This document shows, piece by piece, positions 8,494 to 17,759 of a stretch of 59,940 nucleotides of DNA. Position numbers and translations under genes: made by a program. The number at the start of each line of letters is the position of its first letter. The first letter of the stretch is position 1. The stretch comes from JBEKDJ01 sp050014415 (GTDB lineage Bacteria; Desulfobacterota; BSN033; UBA1163), in the NCBI GenBank assembly GCA_050014415.1, contig JBEKDJ010000001.1, positions 1-59,940 on the forward strand, given 5' to 3'. The notes under the pieces were generated by a model, which ran no database searches, was not told the origin of the DNA, and saw nothing but the letters and a program-made list of their open reading frames with translations.

Positions 8494-9162
8494 ATGGAAA
8501 AGATTCTTATGAAAATATACCGGACACTTTACCAGGCTTATGGTCCTCGGCATTGGTGGCCCGGAGAGACCCCATTTGAGGTGATGGTAGGAGCGATCCT
8601 CACCCAAAATACCTCCTGGAGAAATGTGGAGAAGGCGATTCGACGTCTCAGAGAGGAAGGTGTTCTAAATGGCGCGGGGATTCATCAACTCAAGAAATCG
8701 GAGCTGGCTTCTCTGATCAAGTCCTCGGGTTACTATCGGATCAAGGCTGATCGGTTGAAGGCCTTTGTGAGTTTTTTATTCGAAGATTACAGCGGAAATA
8801 TCGAAAGGATGAGAAAAGAAGAACTCGGAACACTTCGACAGAAGCTGCTCGGGGTCAACGGAATTGGACCTGAAACTGCTGATAGTATCCTCCTCTATGG
8901 TCTGAAGAAGCCCATTTTCGTCGTCGATGCCTACACAAAGAGAATCCTCTTACTGCACGGGTTGATTTCTGAGAAAGCGTCCTATGAGGGAATTCAGGGA
9001 CTCTTTATGGATCACCTTCCTCATGATGAGAAGCTATTCAATGAATACCACGCCCTCTTTGTTCATTTGGGAAAAACGGTGTGCAAGAAGATACCTAGAT
9101 GCGATGGATGCCCAATCAAAGGCATAAGGCGAGAGGCGCGAAGTGGGAGGCGTGAGGTGTGA
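8494..9162 (+). CDS. Endonuclease III-related DNA glycosylase (HhH-GPD, COG2231 type)
   Basis: This 222-residue helix-hairpin-helix glycosylase probably removes damaged bases. The hairpin LGVNGIGPETADSILL is followed by the conserved catalytic Asp145 in VVDAYTKR. The lysine that makes endonuclease III a lyase is Glu127 here, so a monofunctional glycosylase related to the MagIII/COG2231 group is likely. At the C-terminus three cysteines of the iron-sulfur loop remain (Cys197, Cys203, Cys206), but the fourth position (212) is Arg, and the last dozen residues are encoded by a GAGGCG-type purine-rich tract that resembles intergenic repeat. Whether it still holds a 4Fe-4S cluster is doubtful. ATG 8494 was chosen; ATG 8509 is also possible. 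Confidence 0.8.
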   Translation: MEKILMKIYRTLYQAYGPRHWWPGETPFEVMVGAILTQNTSWRNVEKAIRRLREEGVLNGAGIHQLKKSELASLIKSSGYYRIKADRLKAFVSFLFEDYSGNIERMRKEELGTLRQKLLGVNGIGPETADSILLYGLKKPIFVVDAYTKRILLLHGLISEKASYEGIQGLFMDHLPHDEKLFNEYHALFVHLGKTVCKKIPRCDGCPIKGIRREARSGRREV

Positions 9163-9217
9163 AAAACGGCCTGCACAATAGCAGCTTGCGACACACGAGT
9201 CACGACTGAAGGTTCCA

Positions 9218-9988
9218 ATGGCTTACTGGCAAAAAGAGATTCGGAGCTTGATGGGGAAAGCGATCCATCAATATGGGCTCATCCAGGATGGAGACCGGAT
9301 CTTGGTAGGGGTCTCTGGAGGAAAGGATAGCCTCACACTCTTTCGCCTCCTTCAAGAGCGGAGAAATCGAGTCCCCACCCATTATGAGTTGATCCCAGTT
9401 CACATCGACTTGGGTTTTGACGCGAAACGATCTGAGATCCTCAAAGACTTTTTCGAAGCCCAGGACCTCTTCTATCACATCGAGTTCACCGACATCGGAA
9501 GGAAGGCGAATAGCTCAGAGAATCGAGAGAATCCCTGTTTCCTCTGCTCGTGGGAGAGGAGAAAGCGGCTCTTCCATCTGGCCCATCGGTTTAAATGTAA
9601 TAAGATCGCCCTTGGGCATCACAAGGATGACATCATCGAAACCCTTCTCCTCAATATTTTTTATAGTGGTGAGATTAGCACCATGCTTCCCCTTCAAACA
9701 CTATTCAAGGGAAAGATAACCCTCATCCGGCCTCTCGCCCTCCTAGAGGAGAAGAAGGTTGAACGATTTGCCCGGGAGATAGGGTTACCTTTTGGACCGA
9801 GCGGGTGTCCCAGTTCTGGAAGGACAAAACGAAAGGAGGTCAAAGAATTGGTCGAAGCGCTGCAGAAGAAGAACCGTCGGGTGAAAGGGAATATCTTTCG
9901 GTCCTTATCCAATGTGAAATTGGATTATACATTGGCGGCGTGGAGAAAATCTGCTCCCAATATTGGCGATGAAATCGCCCATCCTTGA
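9218..9988 (+). CDS. TtcA-like PP-loop ATPase (tRNA 2-thiocytidine biosynthesis family)
   Basis: This 256-residue protein belongs to the N-type ATP pyrophosphatases that thiolate or otherwise modify tRNA. The PP-loop SGGKDS lies at 33-38, and a CxxC pair (Cys107 and Cys110, in ENPCFLCSWERRK) matches the first cysteine pair of TtcA, which binds an iron-sulfur cluster. GHHKDDIIETLLLN is the second conserved block. The second CxxC of classical TtcA is not obvious; only one Cys is seen, in PSGCPSSGRTKR. It may therefore be a TtcA paralog with another tRNA target. It lies 55 bases after the glycosylase gene. Confidence 0.72.
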   Translation: MAYWQKEIRSLMGKAIHQYGLIQDGDRILVGVSGGKDSLTLFRLLQERRNRVPTHYELIPVHIDLGFDAKRSEILKDFFEAQDLFYHIEFTDIGRKANSSENRENPCFLCSWERRKRLFHLAHRFKCNKIALGHHKDDIIETLLLNIFYSGEISTMLPLQTLFKGKITLIRPLALLEEKKVERFAREIGLPFGPSGCPSSGRTKRKEVKELVEALQKKNRRVKGNIFRSLSNVKLDYTLAAWRKSAPNIGDEIAHP

Positions 9989-10122
9989 GAGGACTTTGTT
10001 GTCTCCGTTGTCTTTTCAAACCAAAACCCAGGTCAAGATTCCATTCTTCATCTCAGCATTTGAATTTTAGATGTAGGTGATGAATAGAAGAGGAATGAGA
10101 GTTGGTAAACTGACATGAAGGG

Positions 10123-10920
10123 TTAAATCCTAATCTTCATAAGATCTTCTCCTAGGATTATCTCACCCTCATAAATTTGCTTACACTGTTCTCGGATATC
10201 AAATTGGTCACAGACTGGATAGAGATGTATGAGCAGCAGCCTCTTGCAGTGGGATTCCAATGCAATTCTTCCGGCGAGGGAAGGGGTGAGATGCCCTTCA
10301 ACTTTTTTCTCGTCGGGAAACGAACACTCCAGGATGAGGAGATCTGTCTCATAGGCCAGTTCGACAATATTCCTGCAATAATCTGTATCTCCCGATATCG
10401 CAATCGACTTACCATCTTTGAATTCGATGCGATACCCAACACTTCCAGGGAGATGAGCCACCCCCTTGGAAGAGATCTGCAAATCCCAGAGGGACAATGG
10501 CTTATCAGAAACTTCGTCGACCGTGAGATGGTAAGAATACGCATCCATCCAGGAACCGTAGACCTTCTTGAGCTGATCAAAATGGTGCTTAAATCCAGGT
10601 CCTCCAAAACATAATAGGTCTTTCTTGCGGGGAAAGTCCACATACTTGCAGGCGAAGAGAATCGGGATGAGGTCAGAGACATGGTCCGGATGGATGTGCG
10701 TATAAAGGAGAAGGTCCACATCTTGATATGTTATTCCAATCTCAAGCATCTTCCTCAATGTTCCCGACCCGCTATCAATCAGCACGATTGAGGCATCCGA
10801 GAAAACAAGAAGGCCCGGAGATCCCCTTCGCAAAGAAGGGATCCCTGTTCCCGAGCCCAGGATGATCAATTCAGGCAATTCGCAACTCCCTCCCTTCACT
10901 CCTCGATGTTCTGTTGACAT
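10123..10920 (-). CDS. Ribonuclease Z-like metallo-beta-lactamase fold hydrolase
   Basis: This 265-residue protein has the metallo-beta-lactamase fold. The zinc motif is THIHPDHVSD (His75, His77, Asp79, His80), preceded by the loop LGSGTGIPSLRRGSPG common in RNase Z-like proteins. Further metal ligands are probably His156 in GVAHLPGSVGY, the Asp of ISGDTDYC and a late His in LLLIHLYPV. RNase Z matures tRNA 3' ends, but related proteins hydrolyse other phosphodiesters, and the exosite arm of true RNase Z is not evident. It is divergent from rtcA, whose start lies 29 bases away, which makes an RNA-processing role attractive but unproven. Confidence 0.8.
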   Translation of the reverse strand: MSTEHRGVKGGSCELPELIILGSGTGIPSLRRGSPGLLVFSDASIVLIDSGSGTLRKMLEIGITYQDVDLLLYTHIHPDHVSDLIPILFACKYVDFPRKKDLLCFGGPGFKHHFDQLKKVYGSWMDAYSYHLTVDEVSDKPLSLWDLQISSKGVAHLPGSVGYRIEFKDGKSIAISGDTDYCRNIVELAYETDLLILECSFPDEKKVEGHLTPSLAGRIALESHCKRLLLIHLYPVCDQFDIREQCKQIYEGEIILGEDLMKIRI

Positions 10921-10949
10921 TATACCGCCTATCTCATAATTTAGGAAGA

Positions 10950-12020
10950 ATGGAATCTCGGGAGGGGGGCACGGTCGAAATTGATGGATCCTACGGAGAG
11001 GGAGGTGGGCAGATTTTAAGAACAGCGCTTGCCCTTTCTGCCATTCTAGGGAAAGGTTTCACCATCCACCACATCCGGTCAAACCGCAAGAACCCCGGTC
11101 TTCAAGCCCAACATCTCGAGGCCGCAGAGGCATTGGCTCGAATTACAGACGCTCACACGGAAGGAATTAAGTTTGGATCGCAAAGAATTTCGTTCTTTCC
11201 GCACAAGATTCTTCCGGGAGATTATCAATTGGAGGTGAGGACGGCGGGTTCTGTCACGCTCCTCCTACAGGCGGTTTTCCTCCCTCTTTGTCTCTCCCAT
11301 GGAGCCTCCAAGTTGACATTGACAGGAGGTACTCATGTCCCATGGAGCCCGCCTTTTCATTATTTCTCTGAAGTTTTGTTGCCCACTCTTAAACGCATGG
11401 GGATTTCTGCTGATGCTACCATTGAAGAGTGGGGTTGGTATCCGAGAGGAGGAGGGAAGATTCAAGTGAGAATCAATCCCGTTCGTGAATTGGAGCCGAT
11501 TTCTTTGCTTGAACGAGGTCCTCTGAAGAAGATTCGCGGACTTTCTGTTGTCTCCAAGCTTCCAAAACACATCGCAGATAGACAAAAGGAACATGCCTTG
11601 AAAAGGATCCAGAAGGAGCTTAAAATGGACGCCGAAATAAAAACCTTCTATGATGTCCCTTCGAAAGGGCCGGGTTCTTTCGTTTTTCTGGTAATTGAAT
11701 ATGAAAACGTTCTCGCGGGATTTTCGTCGTTAGGTTCAAGAGGGAAATCCGCAGAGAGGGTGGCTGATGATGCCATAGATGGTTTGAAAGACTATTTCGG
11801 GTCTGAGAGTTGTATTGATCCTCACTTGGCGGACCAACTTGTCCCTTTCATGGCTTTGACAAAAGGGAACTCTTCCTTTACCACCGCCCCAATGACAGAG
11901 CATCTTCTCACAAATCTCTGGGTCCTTCAGCACTTTCTGGAGGTAAGAATTCTGAGGTGGGGAGAGAAAGGCAATCGTGGGAGAGTTGAATTTCTCAATG
12001 AATATAAATCCTTGACTTGA
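10950..12020 (+). CDS. rtcA: RNA 3'-terminal phosphate cyclase
   Basis: This 356-residue enzyme uses ATP to convert an RNA 3'-phosphate to a 2',3'-cyclic phosphate through an enzyme-AMP intermediate. The N-terminal IDGSYGEGGGQILRTAL is the family signature, with further blocks at WGWYPRGGGKI and ADDAIDGLKDYF. The catalytic histidine is in the C-terminal MTEHLLTNLWVLQHFL. I chose ATG 10950, with AGGA four bases upstream, over TTG 10914 because the family begins close to this point. No rtcB is nearby. A divergent RNase Z-like gene lies upstream. Confidence 0.93.
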   Translation: MESREGGTVEIDGSYGEGGGQILRTALALSAILGKGFTIHHIRSNRKNPGLQAQHLEAAEALARITDAHTEGIKFGSQRISFFPHKILPGDYQLEVRTAGSVTLLLQAVFLPLCLSHGASKLTLTGGTHVPWSPPFHYFSEVLLPTLKRMGISADATIEEWGWYPRGGGKIQVRINPVRELEPISLLERGPLKKIRGLSVVSKLPKHIADRQKEHALKRIQKELKMDAEIKTFYDVPSKGPGSFVFLVIEYENVLAGFSSLGSRGKSAERVADDAIDGLKDYFGSESCIDPHLADQLVPFMALTKGNSSFTTAPMTEHLLTNLWVLQHFLEVRILRWGEKGNRGRVEFLNEYKSLT

Positions 12021-12059
12021 TTTACCCAGCATATTAGAATATCTAGAAAGGAGAATTAG

Positions 12060-13814
12060 ATCAATAGAGTATACGGTAATCTCATCGGCCTAAAAGCCAA
12101 CCAAATCAGAAGAATCGAACACATCTACCGAAGGAAAATCCCACCTCAAAAAATTGTCACACCTGAAATTGCCCGTCTTCTTGCCGAACTCTCAAATGAG
12201 ATCGGACGCCAGATTGGCATCCTTGTTGGAAGAAGAGGAGCTATTGAAATTGTAACGGTAGGAGACCAAAAGGGTGTTACCATCCCTGATCTTTCCAGGT
12301 ATAGGACTGGGATTCTGCGGCTGAGAGGTCTTCGGCTTATCCATACTCACCTTCAGGGGGAGCCTTTGACACAGGAGGATTTGACAGATCTTGCGCTCCT
12401 AAGGCTGGATATGATGGTCGCCCTAACTGCCAATGGCGGCGATCCCAGATTGGTCTACTTGGCCCATCTTCTTCCTGATAATCCGGAAAAGAAAGTGTGG
12501 CAGATCGAGCCACCTGCTTCTCTAGGGCAGTTGAATATCGATTTCTTGAAATGGATTCAATCTCTTGAGGATGAATTTCAAAGAGGACAGAGATCGATTA
12601 CGCTGAAGGGGTCTAAAGAGAAGGCAATCCTCCTCAGTGTGGGCAGGGAAAACCGGGATGTACTAGAAGACTCGATGACCGAATTGAAGTCTTTAGCTGA
12701 ATCGAGTGGTGTCTTTGTAGTGGATTCTATCATACAACGTCCTCAGAACATCTCCCCTGCCACGCTCATTGGAGAGGGGAAGTTGAAAGAATTGCTGGTC
12801 AAGTGTATGCAGTTAGGGGTGGATTTGATCATTTTCGATCAAAATCTGACGCCCGGCCAGTTGGCTTCAATATCGGATCGAACCGAATTGAGGGTTCTTG
12901 ATCGAACCCAACTCATCTTGGATATCTTTGCTCAGCGTGCTCACACACTGGATGGGAAGATTCAGGTCGAACTGGCCCAGCTAAAATACCTGCTCCCTCG
13001 TCTGGCAAAAAAGACGCTGGCCCTTTCCCGCCTGACCGGTGGGATCGGAGGACGAGGCCCTGGGGAGACAAAATTGGAGATCGACCGCCGCAGGGTCAGG
13101 GATCGGATCCGTCTATTGGAGAAGGAACTGCGGAAATTGAGCAAAGGTCGGGAGCAGAGGAGGGCACGGCGAACGAAAACAGGAATGCCCATTCTCTCTA
13201 TCATCGGATACACGAATGCAGGGAAATCGGCCCTATTTAACCTGCTGACCAAGAGTCAATTTCACGTGGAAGACAAATTGTTTTCCACCTTGGATACTGC
13301 TACGAGGAGACTGAGATTTCCTACCAGTTTAGCAATAGATAGGAAGACCCAGGAGGTTGTGATTACGGATACGGTTGGATTCATAAAAGATCTGCCTAGA
13401 GACTTGGTGGGTGCCTTTCGACCGACTTTTGATGAGTTACAGGGGGCAGATCTGTTGATTCACCTGATCGATATCAGCGACCCTTCATTTGATGCGCAGA
13501 TTGAAGCAGTTGAAAGGACCCTTTCGGAATTAGGGCTAAATCAGATACCGAGACTGAGGGTTTTTAACAAAGAGGACAAAATGGACCAAGAAGATCTGGA
13601 AGCAATCTGTCAGAAATATGATGGTATCTCAATCAGTGCCCTTCGGCCCGATCGTCTCCAGAAATTTTTCATTGCCATAGAGGAGAAGTTGTGGGAAGGG
13701 AGCCATTCAACAAACAACGCGCTCCGTGGTAGGTTGACAAATCAAGATTCGTTTGATATATCAAATAGGAATTTCATGATGGGAGCGAGAGAAAACAATG
13801 GCGATCCAACCTAA
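12060..13814 (+). CDS. hflX: GTPase HflX, probably initiated at an ATC codon
   Basis: HflX is a ribosome-associated GTPase that rescues or splits stalled 70S ribosomes. The GTPase domain has G1 GYTNAGKS (383-390) and DTVGFIKDLP as G3; the HflX N-domain includes RPQNISPATLIGEGK and the linker GGRGPGETKLE. The first conventional start in frame is TTG 12366, but codons 12060-12365 encode the family's N-terminal extension, including GNLIGLKANQIRRIEHIYRR and GLRLIHTHLQGEPL. A TAG at 12057-12059 closes the frame upstream, there is no ATG, GTG or TTG in between, and AAGGAG at 12048-12053 sits six bases before ATC 12060. I therefore infer an ATC start, giving 584 residues; a sequencing error or mutation of ATG is the alternative. 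The 3' end overlaps guaB by 17 bases. Confidence 0.85.
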   Translation: MNRVYGNLIGLKANQIRRIEHIYRRKIPPQKIVTPEIARLLAELSNEIGRQIGILVGRRGAIEIVTVGDQKGVTIPDLSRYRTGILRLRGLRLIHTHLQGEPLTQEDLTDLALLRLDMMVALTANGGDPRLVYLAHLLPDNPEKKVWQIEPPASLGQLNIDFLKWIQSLEDEFQRGQRSITLKGSKEKAILLSVGRENRDVLEDSMTELKSLAESSGVFVVDSIIQRPQNISPATLIGEGKLKELLVKCMQLGVDLIIFDQNLTPGQLASISDRTELRVLDRTQLILDIFAQRAHTLDGKIQVELAQLKYLLPRLAKKTLALSRLTGGIGGRGPGETKLEIDRRRVRDRIRLLEKELRKLSKGREQRRARRTKTGMPILSIIGYTNAGKSALFNLLTKSQFHVEDKLFSTLDTATRRLRFPTSLAIDRKTQEVVITDTVGFIKDLPRDLVGAFRPTFDELQGADLLIHLIDISDPSFDAQIEAVERTLSELGLNQIPRLRVFNKEDKMDQEDLEAICQKYDGISISALRPDRLQKFFIAIEEKLWEGSHSTNNALRGRLTNQDSFDISNRNFMMGARENNGDPT

Positions 13815-15267
13815 GAATATTGAAGAATGTCTGACGTTTGATGATGTATCGCTGGTCCCTAGTTTTTCTGCGGTATTGCCTAAAGATGTGGATGTCAGTA
13901 CTCAATTAACCAAGACGATCCGCTTGAATATCCCCCTGGTTAGTGCTGCGATGGACACGGTCACTGAGTCGAGGACGGCTATATCGATGGCCCAAGAAGG
14001 AGGCATTGGGATCATCCATCGGAATATGTCTGTTTCTGAGCAAGCTCTGGAAGTGGATAAGGTGAAAAAATCTGAAAGTGGGATGATCCTCAATCCCATC
14101 ACGATGCATCCTGACCAAAAGATTCATGAAGCACTGGAAATCATGAAAAAATACCGAATCTCCGGGCTTCCCATTACCAAAGAGGGGAAGCTTGTGGGCA
14201 TTCTCACTAATCGTGATCTGAGGTTTGAGAAGAGATTGGATGAAAAGATATCCTCCGTAATGACCAAGGATCACCTCATCACCGTTCCGGTCGGAACGAC
14301 TTTGGAAGCCTCCAAGGAGATTCTCCATAAGAACCGAATTGAGAAACTCTTAGTGGTGGATCAAGATAACAACCTCAAAGGGTTAATTACCATCAAGGAT
14401 ATTGAGAAGATGAGGAAGTATCCTCACTCTTGCAAGGATCCTCTCGGGCGACTTCGGGTAGGGGCTGCTATTGGTACTGGAAAAGAGAGAGAGGAAAGGA
14501 CTGAAGCGCTCATTCGGGCCGGAGTGGATGTCCTGGTCATCGATACTGCCCACGGTCATTCGAAGGATGTCTTGGGTTGCATTCGTGATATCAAAGAGAA
14601 TTTTCCAGATTGCCAGCTGATTGCAGGTAATGTTGCTACGAAACAGGGGACCCTTGATCTCATCAAGGCCGGAGTTGATGCGGTGAAAGTGGGGGTCGGG
14701 CCTGGATCGATTTGCACGACACGCGTTATTGCAGGAGTAGGGATTCCGCAACTGTCTGCGATTATCGAGGCCGCCGAGATTTCTGGGAGGGATGGAGTGC
14801 CCATCATAGCGGATGGCGGAATAAAATTCTCTGGAGATATCACGAAGGCCATGGCAGCCGGTGCGCATTCGGTAATGATCGGAAATCTATTTGCAGGGAC
14901 CGACGAAAGTCCGGGGGAGATTGTACTCTATCAAGGGAGGAGCTACAAAGTCTACCGAGGAATGGGATCATTGGAAGCCATGAAGGAAGGAAGCCGAGAT
15001 CGTTACTTCCAGGAGGAGGTAGAAAGCGAAACCAAGTTGGTCCCAGAGGGGATTGAAGGGAGGGTCCCTTACCGTGGAGTTCTCTCTTACTGTATTCAAC
15101 AACTCATTGGCGGACTCAAGGCCGGAATGGGATATCTGGGTGCGGAGAACATTCAAGAATTGAAACAGAAAGCAAGATTCATCCGGATCACGTCGTCCGG
15201 GCTGAAAGAGAGTCATGTCCACGACGTCATCATAACCAAAGAGGCCCCTAATTATCGATTGGAATGA
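13798..15267 (+). CDS. guaB: Inosine-5'-monophosphate dehydrogenase
   Basis: This 489-residue enzyme oxidises IMP to XMP with NAD+, the first committed step of GMP synthesis. The TIM barrel holds the catalytic loop GPGSICTTR with Cys306 and the phosphate-binding IADGGIKFSGDI. Two CBS domains (about 95-205, with ISGLPITKEGKLVGILTNRD) are inserted as usual and may bind nucleotides for regulation. The mobile flap is represented by YRGMGSLEAM. Its ATG lies inside the 3' end of hflX, so the two are translationally coupled. guaA, the next enzyme, is about 3.8 kb downstream on the same strand. Confidence 0.97.
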   Translation: MAIQPKNIEECLTFDDVSLVPSFSAVLPKDVDVSTQLTKTIRLNIPLVSAAMDTVTESRTAISMAQEGGIGIIHRNMSVSEQALEVDKVKKSESGMILNPITMHPDQKIHEALEIMKKYRISGLPITKEGKLVGILTNRDLRFEKRLDEKISSVMTKDHLITVPVGTTLEASKEILHKNRIEKLLVVDQDNNLKGLITIKDIEKMRKYPHSCKDPLGRLRVGAAIGTGKEREERTEALIRAGVDVLVIDTAHGHSKDVLGCIRDIKENFPDCQLIAGNVATKQGTLDLIKAGVDAVKVGVGPGSICTTRVIAGVGIPQLSAIIEAAEISGRDGVPIIADGGIKFSGDITKAMAAGAHSVMIGNLFAGTDESPGEIVLYQGRSYKVYRGMGSLEAMKEGSRDRYFQEEVESETKLVPEGIEGRVPYRGVLSYCIQQLIGGLKAGMGYLGAENIQELKQKARFIRITSSGLKESHVHDVIITKEAPNYRLE

Positions 15268-15289
15268 AAGGGAGTTTCCTTGAGTCCGC

Positions 15290-15497
15290 GGCGGCAAGGC
15301 CCCAGCGTGAGCCCTGGGCCTGGGACTCCGGCGAGCTCAGTCGAGCCGCTGGGATCGAAGGCTCAGTCGAATGCCCACCTTTGCCGGGGTAGGAAAATGT
15401 CACTTCCTTCGGCGCGCTCAGGATACTCAGTCCTTCGCAGGGCAGGGTCAACCCTGAGCGAGCTCCGGCCCTTCGGCCGGGGAGTCGAAGGGTTGAA
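15290..15497. repeat. GC-rich intergenic repeat with long inverted arms
   Basis: The gap between guaB and the TPR gene is filled by GC-rich repeat-like DNA. CCGGCC-CTTC-GGCCGG (15465-15480) lies inside wider arms TCAACCCT (15448-15455) and AGGGTTGA (15489-15496). Phrases such as GGCGAGCTCAGTCGAG and CCTGAGCGAGCTC resemble dispersed repeats seen in many bacterial genomes. No conserved coding sequence is visible. Confidence 0.55.
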
Positions 15498-15559
15498 ATG
15501 AAGTGTACTTTGCTCATCCGGATTCCAGTGATTTCCAGGGAGTCCAAGAGACCAACGGG

Positions 15560-17488
15560 ATGAAAAAGGGAATTGCGATATTAGTTGTTTTGGTCTTCGC
15601 CCTGCTCTACTACATGGGTTTGCTGACGAAGAGAGAAACCCTTCCCCTTTCGAAAGAATTCTTTTCGATAGAAACCCAATCATCACCGGAAGGGGTGTTG
15701 GATGTTAGAGAAAGGCAGTTGAAAACGCAGAATAAAGAGGGAAGACTCTCCTCCATCAGCACGAGGGATTTGGACCTTCTTTATCAACTGAAATTAGATA
15801 AAGGCATCCGAAATCTTCCGCTCCTCTCCCACTTGCTGATCCGAGAGGCGGAACAGACCCGGAAAGGAAGGGACGCTGATCAGAGCGTCCGGATCGCTGA
15901 TTATTCGGTGAGATTCTCACCTGAACTACCCCAACCCTATTTTGGATTGGCACGAAATCTGTGGCACCAGAGTCCTTTCATGGTCCATCAGGCCTTTTCA
16001 GAGGTGGTTAGAGGGTTCGTTGCACAGTTCCGACATTATCCAAGTTCCCTCAGGCTTGTTTACAATATCCTCTATATTCTTTGCAGTGCCATACTGATGA
16101 CTTTCATTATCTATGGAATCATCGTCTTGGTGAAATACCTGCCGCTTTTTTTCTACCAGATTCGAAGAGATTCTAACAAAGAGATTACAAAGCTTCTCAT
16201 CAACAGCCTCAGGATCCTTTCCCTCCTCATTCCTTTCTTCCTACGTCTGGATATGCTATGGGCAATCCTCTACTGGTCCGTCCTCATATGGGGTTATGTG
16301 ACGAAAAAGCAGCGTCGGTTTATTCTTTCCTTTTTTATCGTCTTAGTTTATGTTCCTTTTCTCCTCCATTCTTTTTCCATTTCCTTGAACGGGCCATCTT
16401 CCGATGTTTTCGTAGAGATGCATCGGGCGAACTATGAGGACTGGAACCGGGCGACCGGCGAGAAATTGCGGGCATGGCTACTCACCCATCCCGATGATCC
16501 AGAGGTTCTTTTCACCCTTGGATCGATGGAAAAAAGAGAAGGCCGCTATGCTCAGGCAGAAGAATTCTATCAAAGGGCGATTCAACAGAATCCCAAATTC
16601 AGTGAAGCTTTTTCAAACCTCGGGAATGTCCATTTGGCCCAGGGCAAAACCGACTCGGCTATCGATGCCTATCAACAAGCAATCCAGCTCTCTCCCAACA
16701 AGGCAGCTTATCACTATAATCTCTACCGGGCCTATGCTCAAGAGACCTACCTTTCCGGTAAAATCGATCAGGCTCTGCAAAAAGCACAACAACTAGACCC
16801 GCGACTTGTTGAGTACTATTCGATGATCGCATCCCCTAATATGAATCGGCTCGTCATCGATGAAGTTCTGCCTTCCTCGAGGTTCTGGGGACGTTTTTTC
16901 GCCGAATTGGTCGGGCGTGAAGGGATCCTGTTCCCTTTGTTTAAGGCTTGGTTCGAGAATATTCCATCAAGGGTGCCCTTTTTGATGCCTGTCTTTTTTC
17001 TGGGTTTCTTAATCGGGATGTCCAGGTACAGCCGGACGAAGCGGTTTTTGACGCGATGCCCCATGTGTGGAAGCCCAACCCACCGGTTCTACTTGGGAAC
17101 CTCGGAGCAAGAGTTCATCTGTTTCAATTGCCATCGAATATTCATTCAAAAGGAGAAGATTCATCCCAAGATTGAAGAAAAGAAATCACTGCAGGTGCGT
17201 CAATTTCAGAAGCAGAACCATTTTATAGGTCGGTTCCTCTCCCTCTTTTTTGTCGGTTTCGGTTACTTATGGGGAGATCACGTAGTCAAGGGACTCATTT
17301 TTCTCTTTTTGTCTTTTGTTTTCATCCTGAAATTTGCCTATTGGAACGGCGTCGTGCCCTCTTCCATCGCCCAAGTGGTAGGGTTCCCATGGGGACCCGT
17401 TTTGTGGGGGATCCTCTTTCTGCTTTTCTATTCCTATTCGCTTCGAAAGGTTCTTGGGTTAAAACCGAGATTCAAAACGGCAGAATGA
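15560..17488 (+). CDS. Membrane protein with TPR repeats and a zinc ribbon
   Basis: This 642-residue integral membrane protein has no specific function I can assign. One N-terminal helix (about 5-22) is followed by a region of about 160 residues, a cluster of helices around 170-290 (including FRHYPSSLRLVYNILYILC), then TPR repeats (about 310-410, such as PDDPEVLFTLGSMEKREGRY and PKFSEAFSNLGNVHLAQGK). After another helix comes a four-cysteine zinc ribbon (CPMCGSP and CFNCHRIF), followed by two or three C-terminal helices. ATG 15560 was chosen because the signal anchor begins there; GTG 15503 is an alternative. The next gene also carries a membrane helix and may act with it. Confidence 0.75.
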   Translation: MKKGIAILVVLVFALLYYMGLLTKRETLPLSKEFFSIETQSSPEGVLDVRERQLKTQNKEGRLSSISTRDLDLLYQLKLDKGIRNLPLLSHLLIREAEQTRKGRDADQSVRIADYSVRFSPELPQPYFGLARNLWHQSPFMVHQAFSEVVRGFVAQFRHYPSSLRLVYNILYILCSAILMTFIIYGIIVLVKYLPLFFYQIRRDSNKEITKLLINSLRILSLLIPFFLRLDMLWAILYWSVLIWGYVTKKQRRFILSFFIVLVYVPFLLHSFSISLNGPSSDVFVEMHRANYEDWNRATGEKLRAWLLTHPDDPEVLFTLGSMEKREGRYAQAEEFYQRAIQQNPKFSEAFSNLGNVHLAQGKTDSAIDAYQQAIQLSPNKAAYHYNLYRAYAQETYLSGKIDQALQKAQQLDPRLVEYYSMIASPNMNRLVIDEVLPSSRFWGRFFAELVGREGILFPLFKAWFENIPSRVPFLMPVFFLGFLIGMSRYSRTKRFLTRCPMCGSPTHRFYLGTSEQEFICFNCHRIFIQKEKIHPKIEEKKSLQVRQFQKQNHFIGRFLSLFFVGFGYLWGDHVVKGLIFLFLSFVFILKFAYWNGVVPSSIAQVVGFPWGPVLWGILFLLFYSYSLRKVLGLKPRFKTAE

Positions 17489-17759
17489 AAAAGTGAGAGG
17501 TGCCGTCGAATTGATGAAAGTCAAAAATAAACAGGAAAGTATGAAACACCCAATCTTATACCCTGTGCCTCTCCGGTATGGTATAGGGCAAGCATCCATA
17601 ACCCAGTATGGAACAAAATCGCGATGATCAAAATTCTGAGAGACCCTTAGTCTCTTGGTGATTGGGTATTGTTTGGGATTGGGTCATTGGCATTTTACAC
17701 TTGGGGTCGGTGGAAGGCGCTTTCAGTCCAATAGCTAGATTCTCACGAAAGAGAAGACA
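17489..17759. other. Intergenic gap without recognised gene
   Basis: These 271 bases are AT-rich and contain no conserved ORF, riboswitch or terminator that I recognise. GAGAAG lies just before the GTG start of the DUF4388 gene. Confidence 0.4.

Noticed and set aside
8287..8607. Minus-strand frame of 106 codons with the peptide WIPAFAGMT
   Set aside because: It is produced by the palindromic intergenic repeat and overlaps the start of the glycosylase gene; this peptide is a well-known false ORF product.
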